Assembly (NCBI GenBank): GCA_031835245.1
Contig: JAVKOQ010000059.1
Span: 168,501-232,500, forward strand
Length of the DNA stretch: 64,000 nucleotides
Direction: 5' to 3'
DNA from: Balamuthia mandrillaris
Lineage: Eukaryota; Discosea; Longamoebia; Balamuthiidae
Shown: positions 10,235-21,324 of the stretch, in pieces
Layout of the letters: each line of letters opens with the position of its first letter
How positions within the stretch are numbered: the stretch's first letter is position 1
Program-made: the position numbers and the translations under genes
The notes under the pieces: generated by a model
Databases searched by the model: none
What the model saw: only the letters and a program-made list of their open reading frames with translations
Told to the model about the DNA's origin: nothing

Positions 10235-11158
10235 TCAGGGTTGGGCAGGTAACCACTGCTCACAGGCCTTCCATAAGCGCAGGAACGAGTCGTCCTTGCC
10301 CATCGCCATGACCCTTTCCCAATAGCTGGTGTCCGCCATCTTGGCCCACTGGAAGAAGGCCATCAGCACAAAATCAGCATAGGAAACCTGCGCTCCCATC
10401 ATGAAAGGTCCTTCTTTCTTGGTTGTCGCCGCTGCAGGGGTCAGCACGTCCGAGTAGATGGCCAGCTCCTGTTCCAACGCCTTCCACAGCGCCTCTTGGT
10501 CCTCCTTCAACCAGTCCTCCACGTCCTTGCCGAACCATTGGCGTCGGGTCCGTCTGAAGTGTTCCGCTCCTCTTTCGTCCAGGAACTTGGCCATCTTGGG
10601 CATCATTAGCGGCAAAGCAGCCGGCACCACACGCTTGGCCGCATGGTGGTTCACCATCTGAGCCAACGGCAATGCGCCAGCCCCTGGAAAGATGGTTGGA
10701 TAGTTACGGGCACCATTGGGGACAGCAGAAGAACCACAAGACGTGAAGGTCTTTTCGAGGTAGAGAGCAACAGGAAACGAGTCCTGTAGGACCACTGCAT
10801 CGTGGCGAATAGCAGGACAGGTATGGGTGCGACCCCGATGGTCGGTGGTCAGAGGCGGCACGCCAAGCTTGGTGAGGGTGGGCGCGATGTCAGGGTAGGA
10901 AAGCCAAGTGGTGGAGTGAGGGATGCCCTTGTAGTTGAGCACCATGCGAATGCGAGTGGTGAAAGGGGACCAGGAGGCCTTTGGCTGTAACGCGCTGTTG
11001 ATGTCAAAGAACTCGATGGAAGGGATTGCTATCTTTGGGGAAGAAGAAGAGGAGGAGGAGGCCAAGCAACGTTGTTGACCGGAACGAAAGAAGCTGTTCC
11101 CCGTGTGCAGAGGTATCCTGACACAAGGAGGGGCCGACCTCATCGCCGCATTGTGCAT
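10235..11158 (-). CDS. Glutathione S-transferase, fungal/LigE-like class
   Basis: Intronless, 307 aa from the ATG at 11158. Residues 1-40 are Arg/Ser-rich without acidic residues and look like a mitochondrial presequence. The thioredoxin-like domain begins near SPFTTRIRMVLNYKGI and continues with TTWLSYPDIAPTLTKLGVPP, the signature of fungal GSTs and bacterial beta-etherases (glutathione-dependent ether cleavage or conjugation). LQDSFPVALYLEK fits the glutathione-binding loop, and the helical C-terminal domain includes MGAQVSYADFVLMAFFQW. An in-frame ATG at 11209 would add 17 residues, but it overlaps the promoter-like element at 11200-11211, so 11158 is preferred. The gene is divergent from USE1. 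Substrate unknown. Confidence 0.85.
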   Translation of the reverse strand: MHNAAMRSAPPCVRIPLHTGNSFFRSGQQRCLASSSSSSSPKIAIPSIEFFDINSALQPKASWSPFTTRIRMVLNYKGIPHSTTWLSYPDIAPTLTKLGVPPLTTDHRGRTHTCPAIRHDAVVLQDSFPVALYLEKTFTSCGSSAVPNGARNYPTIFPGAGALPLAQMVNHHAAKRVVPAALPLMMPKMAKFLDERGAEHFRRTRRQWFGKDVEDWLKEDQEALWKALEQELAIYSDVLTPAAATTKKEGPFMMGAQVSYADFVLMAFFQWAKMADTSYWERVMAMGKDDSFLRLWKACEQWLPAQP

Positions 11159-11199
11159 GGCTTTCTTCTTCCCTGGTGCAAATAGGACCAACAATTTTC

Positions 11200-11250
11200 G
11201 TGACGACATGATAAATCACCGTGTCGTCATGAATATAATCCCGTGACGAC
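11200..11250. promoter_or_regulatory. Cluster of three GACGAC-type elements between divergent genes
   Basis: GTGACGACATGA (11200-11211), its inverted form TGTCGTCATGA (11222-11232) and CGTGACGAC (11242-11250) lie within 51 nt. They fill the gap between the GST start (11158) and the USE1 start (11293). The inverted arrangement suggests a bidirectional promoter or a dimer-binding site. Confidence 0.5.
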
Positions 11251-11292
11251 CCGAAGTGTTGCAGAACAAAAAGAAAAAAAGAACACGTGGAG

Positions 11293-12150
11293 ATGGGAAA
11301 GGAGGAAACCAGCGAGGCGGCCCTGCTCTCCGCCCAACGGCAACGAAGGGGCAGCAAGGAGGTGGAGTACATCAACTTCAAGCGGCTGCTCTCTCGCTGC
11401 GAGCATCAGGTCAACGAGTTGCCCAGTACTGCACCTCCTTTGCAGCAGGCACGATTGCAAAAGGTTAACCCTTCCCAGCTTTCTTCTTCTGTGAAGTATG
11501 ATCCTGATCTGATCCAATTCGATTCACTCAAATAGTATTTAGAAGTGCTGACAAAGCAACTTGTGCACTTACAACGTTGTGAGGTGGAGGAGGCTGCTTC
11601 TGAAGAGGCGTCTCCACAAGCTGCAGCTCCTGCTACTACGCTTTTGGTTTCTTCTTCTGCTGATCGTTTGTTGTTGACAAGGAGGACGGACAAGGGGGAA
11701 GTACTCAATGCCGAGGTTCTAAAGTCTTTGGAGAAGAGGCTGCATAACCTTCAACAGGCCATCCACAGAAAGAACCTCCCTCAAGAGGTCGACATGCGTG
11801 CCATGTTGATGGACTTGCCTCTTCAAGCTTCTGCTTCTTCCTCCTCCAGTATTGATGCTGTGACAGCAAGCGCAAGCAGAAAAGAGGAAGAGAGAGAAAG
11901 CAAAGTGGAGTTGACAGCAACTACCAACGAAGAAAAAGAAAAGGAGAAGGAAACAAAAAAGGAGAATGAGAAAGAGAAAGAAGAGGAGACTGAAACAGAG
12001 GACGCGGGTGAATCTGAGGAAGAGAAAGAGGAAGAGAAAGATGGAGTGCAAGCACGGCGGCCAGCATCAGGACCATGGCCTAAGGGCGACGCCGAAGATG
12101 AAGGTGATAGTCTCGCGTCAACTGAGGGAGATGGTCTTCGGTACAGAGGG

Positions 12151-12192
<42 letters not shown>

Positions 12193-12794
12193 ATCTTTCG
12201 TCTCTCCCTTCTCTTTGCTTCTGTCTCACTTCTCTTCCCACCTCTTTGTCAACTCTTCTCCTTTCTGTTAGGAAAGACAAAAGCAAACGACAAGACAACA
12301 AAAAAGGAGGAGTATCTGCCTTCATCTCCTCTCTCAAGTCCAAACATCAACACCAAAAGCATATCGAACGCAAACTACTTCTCGACCAAAACGACGAAGA
12401 CTCTTCCGATGACGAGCTCTTCAAGGAGGAGTTAGACGGTTCCGCCTTCCAAAAGACTAGCGACGGCAGCGCTCTCAACCTGGAAGACCAAGTGGACCTC
12501 TTCGAGAGAGAGCGCGAGCAGTTGACCGGCGACATGGTCTCTATGGTGGGCAAGCTCAAGTACAACAGTTTGCGCGTGGAGGAGATCATTCGCAAGGACA
12601 ACTCCAAGCTGGAGGACCTGGACCACCTGACGGAGCTGAACCTGAAGAACATCAGCGGGGAGAACAAGAGCTTGGCAAAGCACAACAGCGGGGTCTCCTC
12701 GGCGACTTGTTGGTATTGGATCATCCTGTTGTTTGTGGCATTGATTTTCGTGTGGATGATCCTCCTGATGAAGATGTTTCCAAAGAGGAGATAA
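11293..12794 (+). CDS. USE1: USE1-type SNARE (ER-Golgi retrograde fusion), 435 aa
   Basis: Exons 11293-11463, 11536-12149 and 12272-12794. The N-terminus has EYINFKRLLSRCEHQV, typical of USE1. A long Glu/Lys-rich linker (about residues 120-260) is followed by the SNARE helix (LFEREREQLTGDMVSM to IIRKDNSKLEDL). A C-terminal membrane anchor ends in KMFPKRR. USE1 acts at the ER with Sec20 and syntaxin 18 in retrograde COPI vesicle fusion. Intron 2 carries a (CT)n tract. An alternative donor 9 nt upstream (after 12140) keeps the frame and would drop three residues. The acidic linker is much longer than in yeast or human USE1. Confidence 0.9.
12154..12189. repeat. Intronic (CT)n tract in USE1
   Basis: About 18 CT units starting within 4 nt of the likely donor site of intron 2, sense-strand CT. 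Confidence 0.95.
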
Positions 12795-12875
12795 ACTTTC
12801 AACGAATGTACAGAGAAGCAAAAAAAAAAGTCTGAGAAGAAAAGCTATCCTGAGTACATGATAAATACTTTGTGT

Positions 12876-15800
12876 TTACTGCATAGGCAAAATAGAAACA
12901 CGAAGTCCTGGCAACCAATGCTTGTGCTCATCCCCGTAGTACAAGTAGGCCGAGGAAGAGGGCCCTGTAAACGTTCCTGCCACGCTGGCCACCGCCTCCA
13001 CCCTTACCTCCTTCTGTTCTCCTGGTGCCAATGAACGCCAGTAGAGAACGAGCTCGCGGTTGCCGCCGCGAAGCTCAAAGAAAGAGATCTCTCCGCTTCG
13101 AACGAGTTCCTGCAATTGTTCGTACCGAGGCTCGAGGCCAGCGGGAATGCCGATGCGAGCTAATGCCATTCCGGTTCCTCCTTCTTGGTTCTTGTTGGCG
13201 AGGCGAACTTGGATAAAAGCGGTGTCGCCTTCAGGGAGAACGTGAAGAGGAGAAGGAGAAGAAGTAGAATCTGGAGAGATAAAAGAGGTGGAGAGGGAGA
13301 GTTGACATTGAGAGGAGGAAGGAGGGAGAGGAGAGAGGTGTTGGATGAGAATGGAGTAGGGGATGCCGCTAGAACAGGTCTCGCCATCTGGGTAATAAGA
13401 CAATTCCAACGTGTACTTTTGGTTTGGTTTGACTGGTTGAAGCACATCCTCTAATATTATGTTTTGTAAAGTAAGTCACCCGTCAAGAAAGACAGAAACA
13501 GAGAAGAAAGAGCTAACCAGGGAAGAATAACGGTTCCATCGTCTCCTTAGTAAAATGAAGTCGATGCACTTCCTCGCCATTCACTTTGAGCGCAACAGCA
13601 CCTCCGCAGGGAGAGCCTTTCGCGATGTCATACCTAATTATAGCCTTAAGGGCGAGAATGGTGCCTTGCGTGCTGCCAAACTTGCCATCCTTGCAGCGAG
13701 CCACCAACCACTTCATGCCTTCCTCCACATTCGCGCTGAACTCATCGTCTTCCATCCACACCAACAAAGCTAAACTCTGTTCAAAATCAAAATTAGTTTA
13801 GACTCTAACAAGCAAATAACCTAAAGACAAACCGTTGTTTCAATTAACAAAGAGTCACCGCAAGACATGGTAATAGAGGTCTTGGCGCCCACCACGCTTC
13901 CATCTGATGCATTTTGGTATTTGATGAGAGAGCGGGCCAATGACTTGGCCTCCTCTCTGTGACCCAAGTGGAAGAGAGAGCTAGCCACCAAGGCCAAGAA
14001 ATAAGGGTCTTCGGAAGAGCGAGCAAGTTCTTGCAGCTTATTTAGTTGTGGTCCTAGCAGATCTACTTTTACCCCTGCTGATGTTAATGCCCATACCGCG
14101 TAGGCACTTTTTTGTTTACGTAAATAAGACGAAACAACGAAGCAAGAAGAATGGAGTAAGTGTACTTGGTAATGTCTACTGGAGCGCGGCCGAAAGAGTC
14201 AAGAGCTTGTTCACTTCTTTTAAATCCTCCGTTGTCATCGTCTTTGATGGACAACAGCCATGCCTTTGTTCTCTCTATTAACGCCTGCATCCATAAAAAA
14301 AAGTAAGAAGGATGAAAGAGAGCTGGAAGGGGAGAGAGAGAGAGAGAGAGAGAGAGTAAGAGTTTGGATAGGGTCACGAAACAAACCTCAATGCCAGAAA
14401 GATTAGGCATGACGCTAGCCATCTCGACAAACTCCATGAGGCCATACGCAGAGAGGGCGTCATGTGGTGGCGTACTGCCAAACCATTCAAAGCCGTCCTC
14501 CTTCGTTTCAAAGCCCTGGAGCCTATCATATCCTTTTGATCGGAACGTATAAATATGGCTGAAGCAGAACAGAGACGTAACAAAAAAATAAAGAGTAAAA
14601 CCTTTTTCCAAAATATTAGTAGCTCGCGTGACCAAAGGCGGCGGAACATTGGAGTGCGTTTGGAAGTACTTGAGAGCGAGGATCAAGGGATAGATGGTGG
14701 AGCTGCTCTGTTCGAAGCAGCCATAAGGCTCACGTATGAGCGCCTCCAAAGCTTGCAGCAAGTTGGCTACAGGAGAAGGATAGATGCGAATCGAAGAACG
14801 GAATGATCTAACGTCACGTGGAAGTTCAAACGTTGATGTTGCTGCAGGTGTTGACGAGGAAATTGGCTTGAGCATTCCACCAGCGTGATGAGCTGTTGGA
14901 AAGCCCAATGGAACGACTTTGGCGTATCGTGTGACTTTATCATGATGCGACTGATCAGACATGGCACTCACCGAAATACCAAACGAAAAGGAATCAGGCG
15001 AATTCAACAACTCATTGGAAGAAGACGGTGAGGGTGAAAATGAGGAAGAAGTGGCGTTGCCAATGTCGATTTGAAGGAGCTGACGAGAACGCTGGCCAGA
15101 GTGGACGTTGACAGGAAGAAGATTTGCAGTGGCTCGAGGCATCGTTACAGATACTGGGAATGAAGAGGAAGGTAAAAGAAGAGAGGCCTCTGTCTTCACT
15201 CGAAGCGAGGAAGGGACCTCGTTGGCAATAGTAATGGGCACGATAATAGAGTCGCCTTCACTCACTTCGAATGGAAGTTTTATGTCCGCATAAAATGGTT
15301 TCTATGTGTTTGTATTTTGTTTCTTACATGAGAGAGAGAGAGAGAGACAACAGAAAATTTGTAACTAATACGGACCTTGGATTGGAAGAGGACATCAGTG
15401 CTGTTTATATCAGTTAAAGAAGAGGCCGTATCAAAGTGTAACCCATCGACCTGGATCCTAAAGGTGGTAATAGAATCGCTCAGAGTGAAGTTAAAGGTGT
15501 GCTCTCCAGAAGACATCTTGTTCCATGGCAGCCAATAGAGCGTCTCCGTGAAGTCAGAGCGCTCACTTCAAAATAACAAAGTCAATTGACATTGCCACAA
15601 AAACAAGAACAAAACTAAAAACAAATAAAACTAAACAACAAACCTATTTTGTTCCTTTCGTTGTGTTCTAATGTGGGCAAAAGCGCGTTGTGGATATGAA
15701 ACAACGGTCAGTGGTCGTACGTTGCTCCAACCATCTTCCGCTGCCGTAGTAGTCGTTACCTCGTCTTTTGCTTCCGCCTTTTCTCCTTCGGAAACACTTT

Positions 15801-18207
15801 CCACTGCAAATGCTAGGTTCTGTGCAATGTCAGCATCCTCCTCTAAAGCGCCTCTTCCCATATCTCTCATCGCTGCTCCTACCATAGCATCCATCATCAT
15901 CATTTCAGGAGCTCCTCCAGCCATGCCAAACATAGCCTCTGGCACCGCCTTGAACATCATGCGCCTATGCAGAGACGGAGGGGGTGGAGGCTCGTATCTC
16001 TCCTTTTGAGCAAACAGGCGTTCTGCTCTTGCTCTGTCTCTCTCGAAGAAGGTTACTGGATCCTCGAACACGAACTTTCTCCATCCTTGTGTTCCCAACA
16101 AAAGAGCCAGATTCCGGGATGCATTCTCCTTTCTCGCCACCGTTGTCTCAGCTTCGCGTTCTTCTTTCGATTTGGTCCAATCTATGGTTTCCACAGGAAG
16201 AAACGTGTTGGCATCTCCCAAGCGAGAAACTTCATCTTCCAAATACACCATCGCCGCCATTCGTGGTTGCCTTTGTCGCTTATCCACCATGTTGAGCGCT
16301 GCGTCATCCGTAACAACAACACTAAGAATGGCGTCTCGGGCCAGTCTTCCATTCTCATCTCTCGCCGTCACTTTCACGCTAACGTTCTCTCCCGGTGAGT
16401 AATGGCTCTTGTCGAGAGCTACATCGATGGCAAAGGCCTGTTCTCGCGGTTGTCTGAACAACAGTGTTTCTGCCTTGGCTACCCACCTCTTAACCTGTCG
16501 TTGTTTTTGAGGAATCTCTTTATCCGGGACTGTAAGTTGTTGGAGCTCAAAAGCAGTAACACGAAGGACACCCATGGGAGCAGAGGGCAGAGCAAAGCTG
16601 ATCTGATGCCGGCTATTTTGAGTGAAGCGCAGATAGTATGTAGCCAGCTCTCGCTCCTTTTGGAAGATGGATACTTTAACCTTTTGTGGTTTCTGGTAGA
16701 GTTCTATGACAACACAATAACAGAAATATAAGAAAAGCAAAAGAACAAACAAACACCAAATCCCAAAAAACAAACAAGGTAATTACCACTCGCGTCCCTT
16801 TTCCTGAGCGCAACGTCTACAACAGCGGGCTCCTCGTAGCCCAAAACTTTGTTTTTGGCGGTCAGCACAATGCCATCCTCTTCCACCTTTGGCAGGTCGA
16901 TGAACTTCTCGCGCAGTCCTCCCGGTTTGATCACTCGCAACTTGTAGGACATTCCAGCTTCTGGAACAAAGGAAAATAGCCCTCTGCCTTCATGGTCCGG
17001 GCGAATGCGATCTACTCCGTCAACCGTTTGTACATCATCATTCTCCTTTGACGCGACCACTAGCTCAGCTTCCAAGAGGTCCAAAGGATCGCCGGTGATG
17101 GGATTGGAGACCTGATAGTACACTTGATTGGGCCAGTCTGCCACCAAATATCCGCCTTCTGGATAAAAGTCGACCACGGCTCGTTGCAAGACGAGAGGAA
17201 TGGTCTTGGTTTTGGTTTCCAGCACTCCTCCATCGGAGACCACCGCCGACAGCGTTCCCGTTGGATCTTTTCCATCGTCACTGTTTTGGAAGCTGTCAGG
17301 AAGCTTGAAGGTGAAGCGAAAAGTGCCAGTGGAGGTATCCACTTGGAGTGGCGCTTCCTCGGGGGTAGAATAGACGAGCTGCCCGGAGATGTAAGCGCAA
17401 ATGCTCGCCGTGGCTGCAGAAGGAACGCCTCCTTCCCTTCGTCTCACGCGTCCCACGCCGGTCACAACGTCTCCTGGGCCATACCCTCCATTACCTTCTT
17501 CTTCTTCTCCTTCTCCTTCTCCTTCTGCTATCTTCCCTTCACCGTCGTCCCGCAGAAAGTGGAGGTCAATGTTCAAAGGAGAGGGTCTGTAGTCCCTAAT
17601 GGTGAAGTTGCGCTCCGCAGAGGGCAGCGAGGAGGAGTGGATGCGAAGCCGGTAGTCGCCGCCGGCCGTGCCAGCAGGGATCTGCCACACGTTGGAGTGG
17701 GCTGGCGTGCGGTCCTCGTCGTAATACTGCTGGTGGCGATACCACCGGCGCTCGTCCTCCTCTTCATCCTCCGGCTCAAAGTGCTGTGGGTCAAAGGAGT
17801 GAAGCACAGAGCCTTGGGGAGAGACGATCTCTGCCGTGTAGTAGGCGTCGATGGGCTCCTTGGTGAAGCTATCCAGCGCAAGCACTCGGAAGAACACTTG
17901 CTCGGTTGGTTTGTAGATCGGTTTATCTGTTGTTTGTTGAACAAAAAAAAATGATGAGAAGAAAAGAGAGGAAGGAAGAAAGGACAGGAAGGAAACCTGT
18001 GGAGATGTAGACGGCAGCCCTTTGGAAGCCTTGGTTGGGCGGGTAGAAGAACACCCGTGAGCCGTCCTCCTCCGGGTGGTCGTTGGCCTCGTCCCTGTTC
18101 TGACAAAACGCAATGGTGCTCAGCAGGACGAACATGCCAAAGCCCATGACCAGCCACATCTGCGTCTTCAACGTCATCGTAACCCCAAAACGGCGCAGCA
18201 CCGGCAT
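12876..18207 (-). CDS. Alpha-2-macroglobulin family protein with thioester motif, 1557 aa
   Basis: Ten exons: 18207-17997, 17926-16787, 16703-15644, 15565-15376, 15301-14602, 14532-14387, 14284-14166, 14106-13833, 13776-13518, 13450-12876. All phases agree. A signal peptide or anchor spans about residues 11-35. TDKPIYKPTEQVFFRVL (about 70-87) is the classic first macroglobulin domain. The bait-like middle contains PPPPP and Met-rich and acidic stretches (about 680-740). RSDFTETLYWLP precedes the complement-type domain. The thioester site reads YGCFEQSSSTIYP (Cys1062, Gln1065), C-x-E-Q as in bacterial and invertebrate members but CFEQ rather than CGEQ. The alpha-alpha toroid follows (IETTSLALLVW) and then a receptor-binding-like end. 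Likely a secreted or surface broad protease trap; its target is unknown. Confidence 0.93.
14334..14356. repeat. Intronic CT tract (GA on plus strand)
   Basis: A (GA)n run on the plus strand, hence (CT)n on the sense strand, in an intron of the minus-strand macroglobulin gene. A shorter one lies at 15330-15346 in another intron of the same gene. Confidence 0.9.
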
Positions 18208-18622
18208 CCCCCTCCCCTTTCCTGCTTCAATATTTTTTTTTCTCTGTTGTTGTTGTTGTGGTTGTTGTGGTCTTCAAACAAATGGAAACGCGTTGGTATA
18301 ACCAAAAACTAACAATGAAATGGAAATGAATGAGTATTTATATATGTTGGAGGGGATCATGGGGTAGGGAGGCCGCCACGTAGAGCGGCAAACAGGCGTG
18401 GCCGAAACTTATTCGTTGGCTTTCTTTTTTCTTCTTGAAAACGGAGGGGCCCTCCGTTTGAAATTTTATTGGTGGAGAAATTTCAAAAATCAAAGAGGTG
18501 GACCTATCGCATGAGGACACGTATGGATCGATCGGATTAAGCCTATAGAAAATCAAAAACGCTGCTATCCGTTGTCACGTGGATTTGTTTTTTTTTTTGT
18601 TTTTTTTTTTTGGCTGCGTGGA
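18208..18622. other. Intergenic region upstream of the macroglobulin gene
   Basis: 415 nt between two minus-strand genes. It includes GTTGTTGTTG and poly-T runs, and CATGAGGACACG near 18510, one mismatch from the CATGACGACACG element seen upstream of other genes. No gene is supported. Confidence 0.5.
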
Positions 18623-20769
18623 TTAATGGGAGGTGCTGTAACGTTGGCGCATGTTCAACAACGTTCGTTTCTCTCCCATGCGAAGCAGAACCGCACATAA
18701 CTTTTTCCACTCTGCTTCTCCTCCTCCTCCGGTTTCTTCGTTCTTCTCCCGTTTGTCACATGTAGTCTTGCCTTTCTTCTCCTTCTTGTTGCCTCCTGCT
18801 TCTCGTTCGTTTGCCTTTCGATCCCTTTGCCGACTTTCCAACAACGACAACAGCTTTACATCCTCCTCGTAACTTGTCGTAAACACGTCTTTGCCGAGCA
18901 GCAACTCCGCCAACCGACAGAGAAACCGGTTCGTCTTTGCTTGAGCGTCTTGCAATTGCAACCCATTGCCTTCGTTCTCCTCCTCTCCAGCCATTAGCCG
19001 TTGATGCTTTCTCTCGATGGTGAACTCTCGTGCCGTCAAGAAATAAACGCGCAGCACCGTCAACAGGTTCCAAGAAACCTCTCCTGAAGGCCAAACATAG
19101 AATTCTCTGCAAAAAAGAGAAAAAGTAACGGAGAGAATCAAGCGAGGAAGATACGAGAGTAGAGATTAGAGTAAAGAGAAAAAACAAAGCAGAAGAATAG
19201 AGATAGAACGAAGAAGAGACGAGTACCCGAAGAGAAGACCAGCGTCGGTGAGGGCAGTGTCTTTTTCCTCCTTTAGAGGTATGGAAGATGAGCATAGCCA
19301 TTGCAAAGGGTCATCAAAGGTGTAAACATCTTCCTGATTGTCATTTAGCACAAAACCATACAAGTGCAACAACTGAGTATTGCCATGTTTGCCATAACAT
19401 ATAAATACCTTTATGAAGTACACGAGTTATAAAAGTTGGGAACATTAAAACTAAGTTTAAAAACGTCAACGATACAAAACTTGTTCTCCTTTTTTGAATG
19501 GAGTGCGAGTAACGATTCTGTACTCATCGGACTCTTTACGAAACTCTCCAACGGACTTTTTAAACAAGCAATAATCGTGAATAAAAGAAATTGCACAAGA
19601 ACAGAAGAAAAGCAGGAAAAACTTACTTGAACGTTATTGTTGTGATTCAAAAAGTCAGCAAAAGGAACGAGCGTATTGGTGTCGTTAGTGTCCACGTCCA
19701 TATAGCACGCCCGCGTGTTCACCACTGAAACAGCCCAATAGATATCCTCTAAAGAGATTCCGTTCGTGCAAAAAGAAGAAGAGTAAGAGGAAGGAGAAGG
19801 AGAGGAAGAATTGGCTGTTTGTTCTTGACGTTCGAAAAAGGTTTTGTGAGTTTGTAGGAAGGCTTGAAGGTCCTCGTGCATCCTTGCAAGTTCGGTTTTA
19901 TGTCTGTTTACTTCTTCTGTTCGTCAAAGAAAAGAAAACATTAAAGAAGGAAGGAGAGGGACAACGAAAAGATACAAAGGGCAAAGAATACCAACGAACT
20001 TATCACTCTGACATTCTTGAAGTTCTTCGTTCGTAAAGTAAAGAGAAGTGGTGAATGAAGTCGGCAGCTGTTCTTTTGAGAACTCAGCGGTCAAGAATAA
20101 CACGTGAAACAGAAGACACAAGAAGAAGAACAAGAAGAACCATGAAAAATATCAGGAAAAGAAGTGAAGAAAAGGATACGTATAAAAGGATGCCAAAAGG
20201 AGCGAGTGCCAAGATGTCTCTCCCACAACAAAAACAGGACAAGAGTGTGCATTGGAGGCATCACCAGCGGCGGTTGTTGGTGAGCTCCACCGCGTTTGTT
20301 CGTCACGGTCATCGGAGAGGGCTTGCGCACGAGCACCTCTCCCAACAGAGACCGACGAGCGCTTCGTGAGTTCATGAGCAAGCGAGAAGGAACAGAGACT
20401 AACGTCTCACCTGCCTTGTTTTGTTGTTGTTTTTGTTGTTGTTGTTTCAGAGCGGAAGATGAACGAGGTCCTTTTTTTTGAAAAAAAAAAAACGTACAGC
20501 AATGTCTTCTGTAGCAACAAGCCCTCTTCCGGCTGAGCCAAAGTCCGCTACCTCCAACTTGTATTTGCCTACGTCCATTCCATTCTCTTTTAACCTGCAG
20601 CAAACGAAGGAGAGGGGCATGAAATTAATGCTAAGCATTAGGAAAGAAAGGGATGAAACAAACTGATGGCGGTGCTGCGCTACCATTTCATGAACGAGGC
20701 TTCCACGGGTGAAGAATCGTTTGAACGCGGGTGGTTTTCTCTCTTCCTTTTGCTTCTATTGGTTGCTAG

Positions 20770-20857
<88 letters not shown>

Positions 20858-21100
20858 CGTGGAAGAACCCGAGGCACCCTCTCCACCGCTGCTCCTTCCT
20901 CTTCTCCTCCTTCTGGCTCTTCTTCCTTCCTCATTCCTCTCTTCTCTTTCTTCTTCTTGCCATTTCGTGCATACTTCAAATTCTTTGCATAACCGAGTGA
21001 TGTCATCATCCTCAGAAACCTGGACGAAAGCTGGCAGAAAACCGGATGAAAACAGGATAAAAATTTGAATAAACCTTTTTGTTGGAGAAGCTGACATCAT
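18623..21100 (-). CDS. SET-domain protein methyltransferase, Rubisco-LSMT/SETD type
   Basis: Exons on minus: 21100-21075 and 21019-20684 (tentative), 20594-20498, 20414-20180, 20072-19992, 19916-19627, 19555-19481, 19408-19227, 19106-18623. The product is about 602 aa. FMKWLKENGMDVGKYKLEV, GSAGRGLVATEDIAAGE and SVPSRLLM start the SET domain. LVPFADFLNHNNN (SAM-binding NH) and GEQVFICYGKHGNTQLL with YGFV complete it. A Rubisco-LSMT-like substrate-binding region with a Lys-rich insertion follows. It should transfer methyl from S-adenosylmethionine to lysine or histidine side chains of cytosolic or nuclear targets. The first exons are uncertain: the (AAC)n run at 20771-20857 would code for poly-Thr or could lie in an intron, and translation could start at 21009. 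Confidence 0.85.
20771..20857. repeat. (GTT)n / (AAC)n trinucleotide tract
   Basis: About 29 uninterrupted repeats. In the preferred model of the SET gene it codes for poly-Thr near the N-terminus. Other frames give poly-Asn or poly-Gln, and an intron is not excluded. Confidence 0.95.
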
Positions 21101-21324
21101 TTTCTCTATTTATGGTCAATACCTTAAAAATATAGGAATCACACCGAAATAAGGAGGAAAGGAAAGGTCAAGCGAAGCAAAAAATGGAGACTGGGTGCGG
21201 CCGATGCAACAGCTTTCTTTGGTGCATGCGATATCGAAAAAAACGCTAAAAACACCGAAAGCAGAAAGGAACAGGCGCCTTTGTTTTTTTTTTTTTTTGT
21301 GGACATACGTCGCAGGGCTGAAAA

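Noticed and set aside
11159-11209. Upstream ATG at 11209 as the GST start
   Set aside because: It overlaps the GTGACGACATGA element, while the ATG at 11158 starts a plausible mitochondrial presequence. It remains possible.
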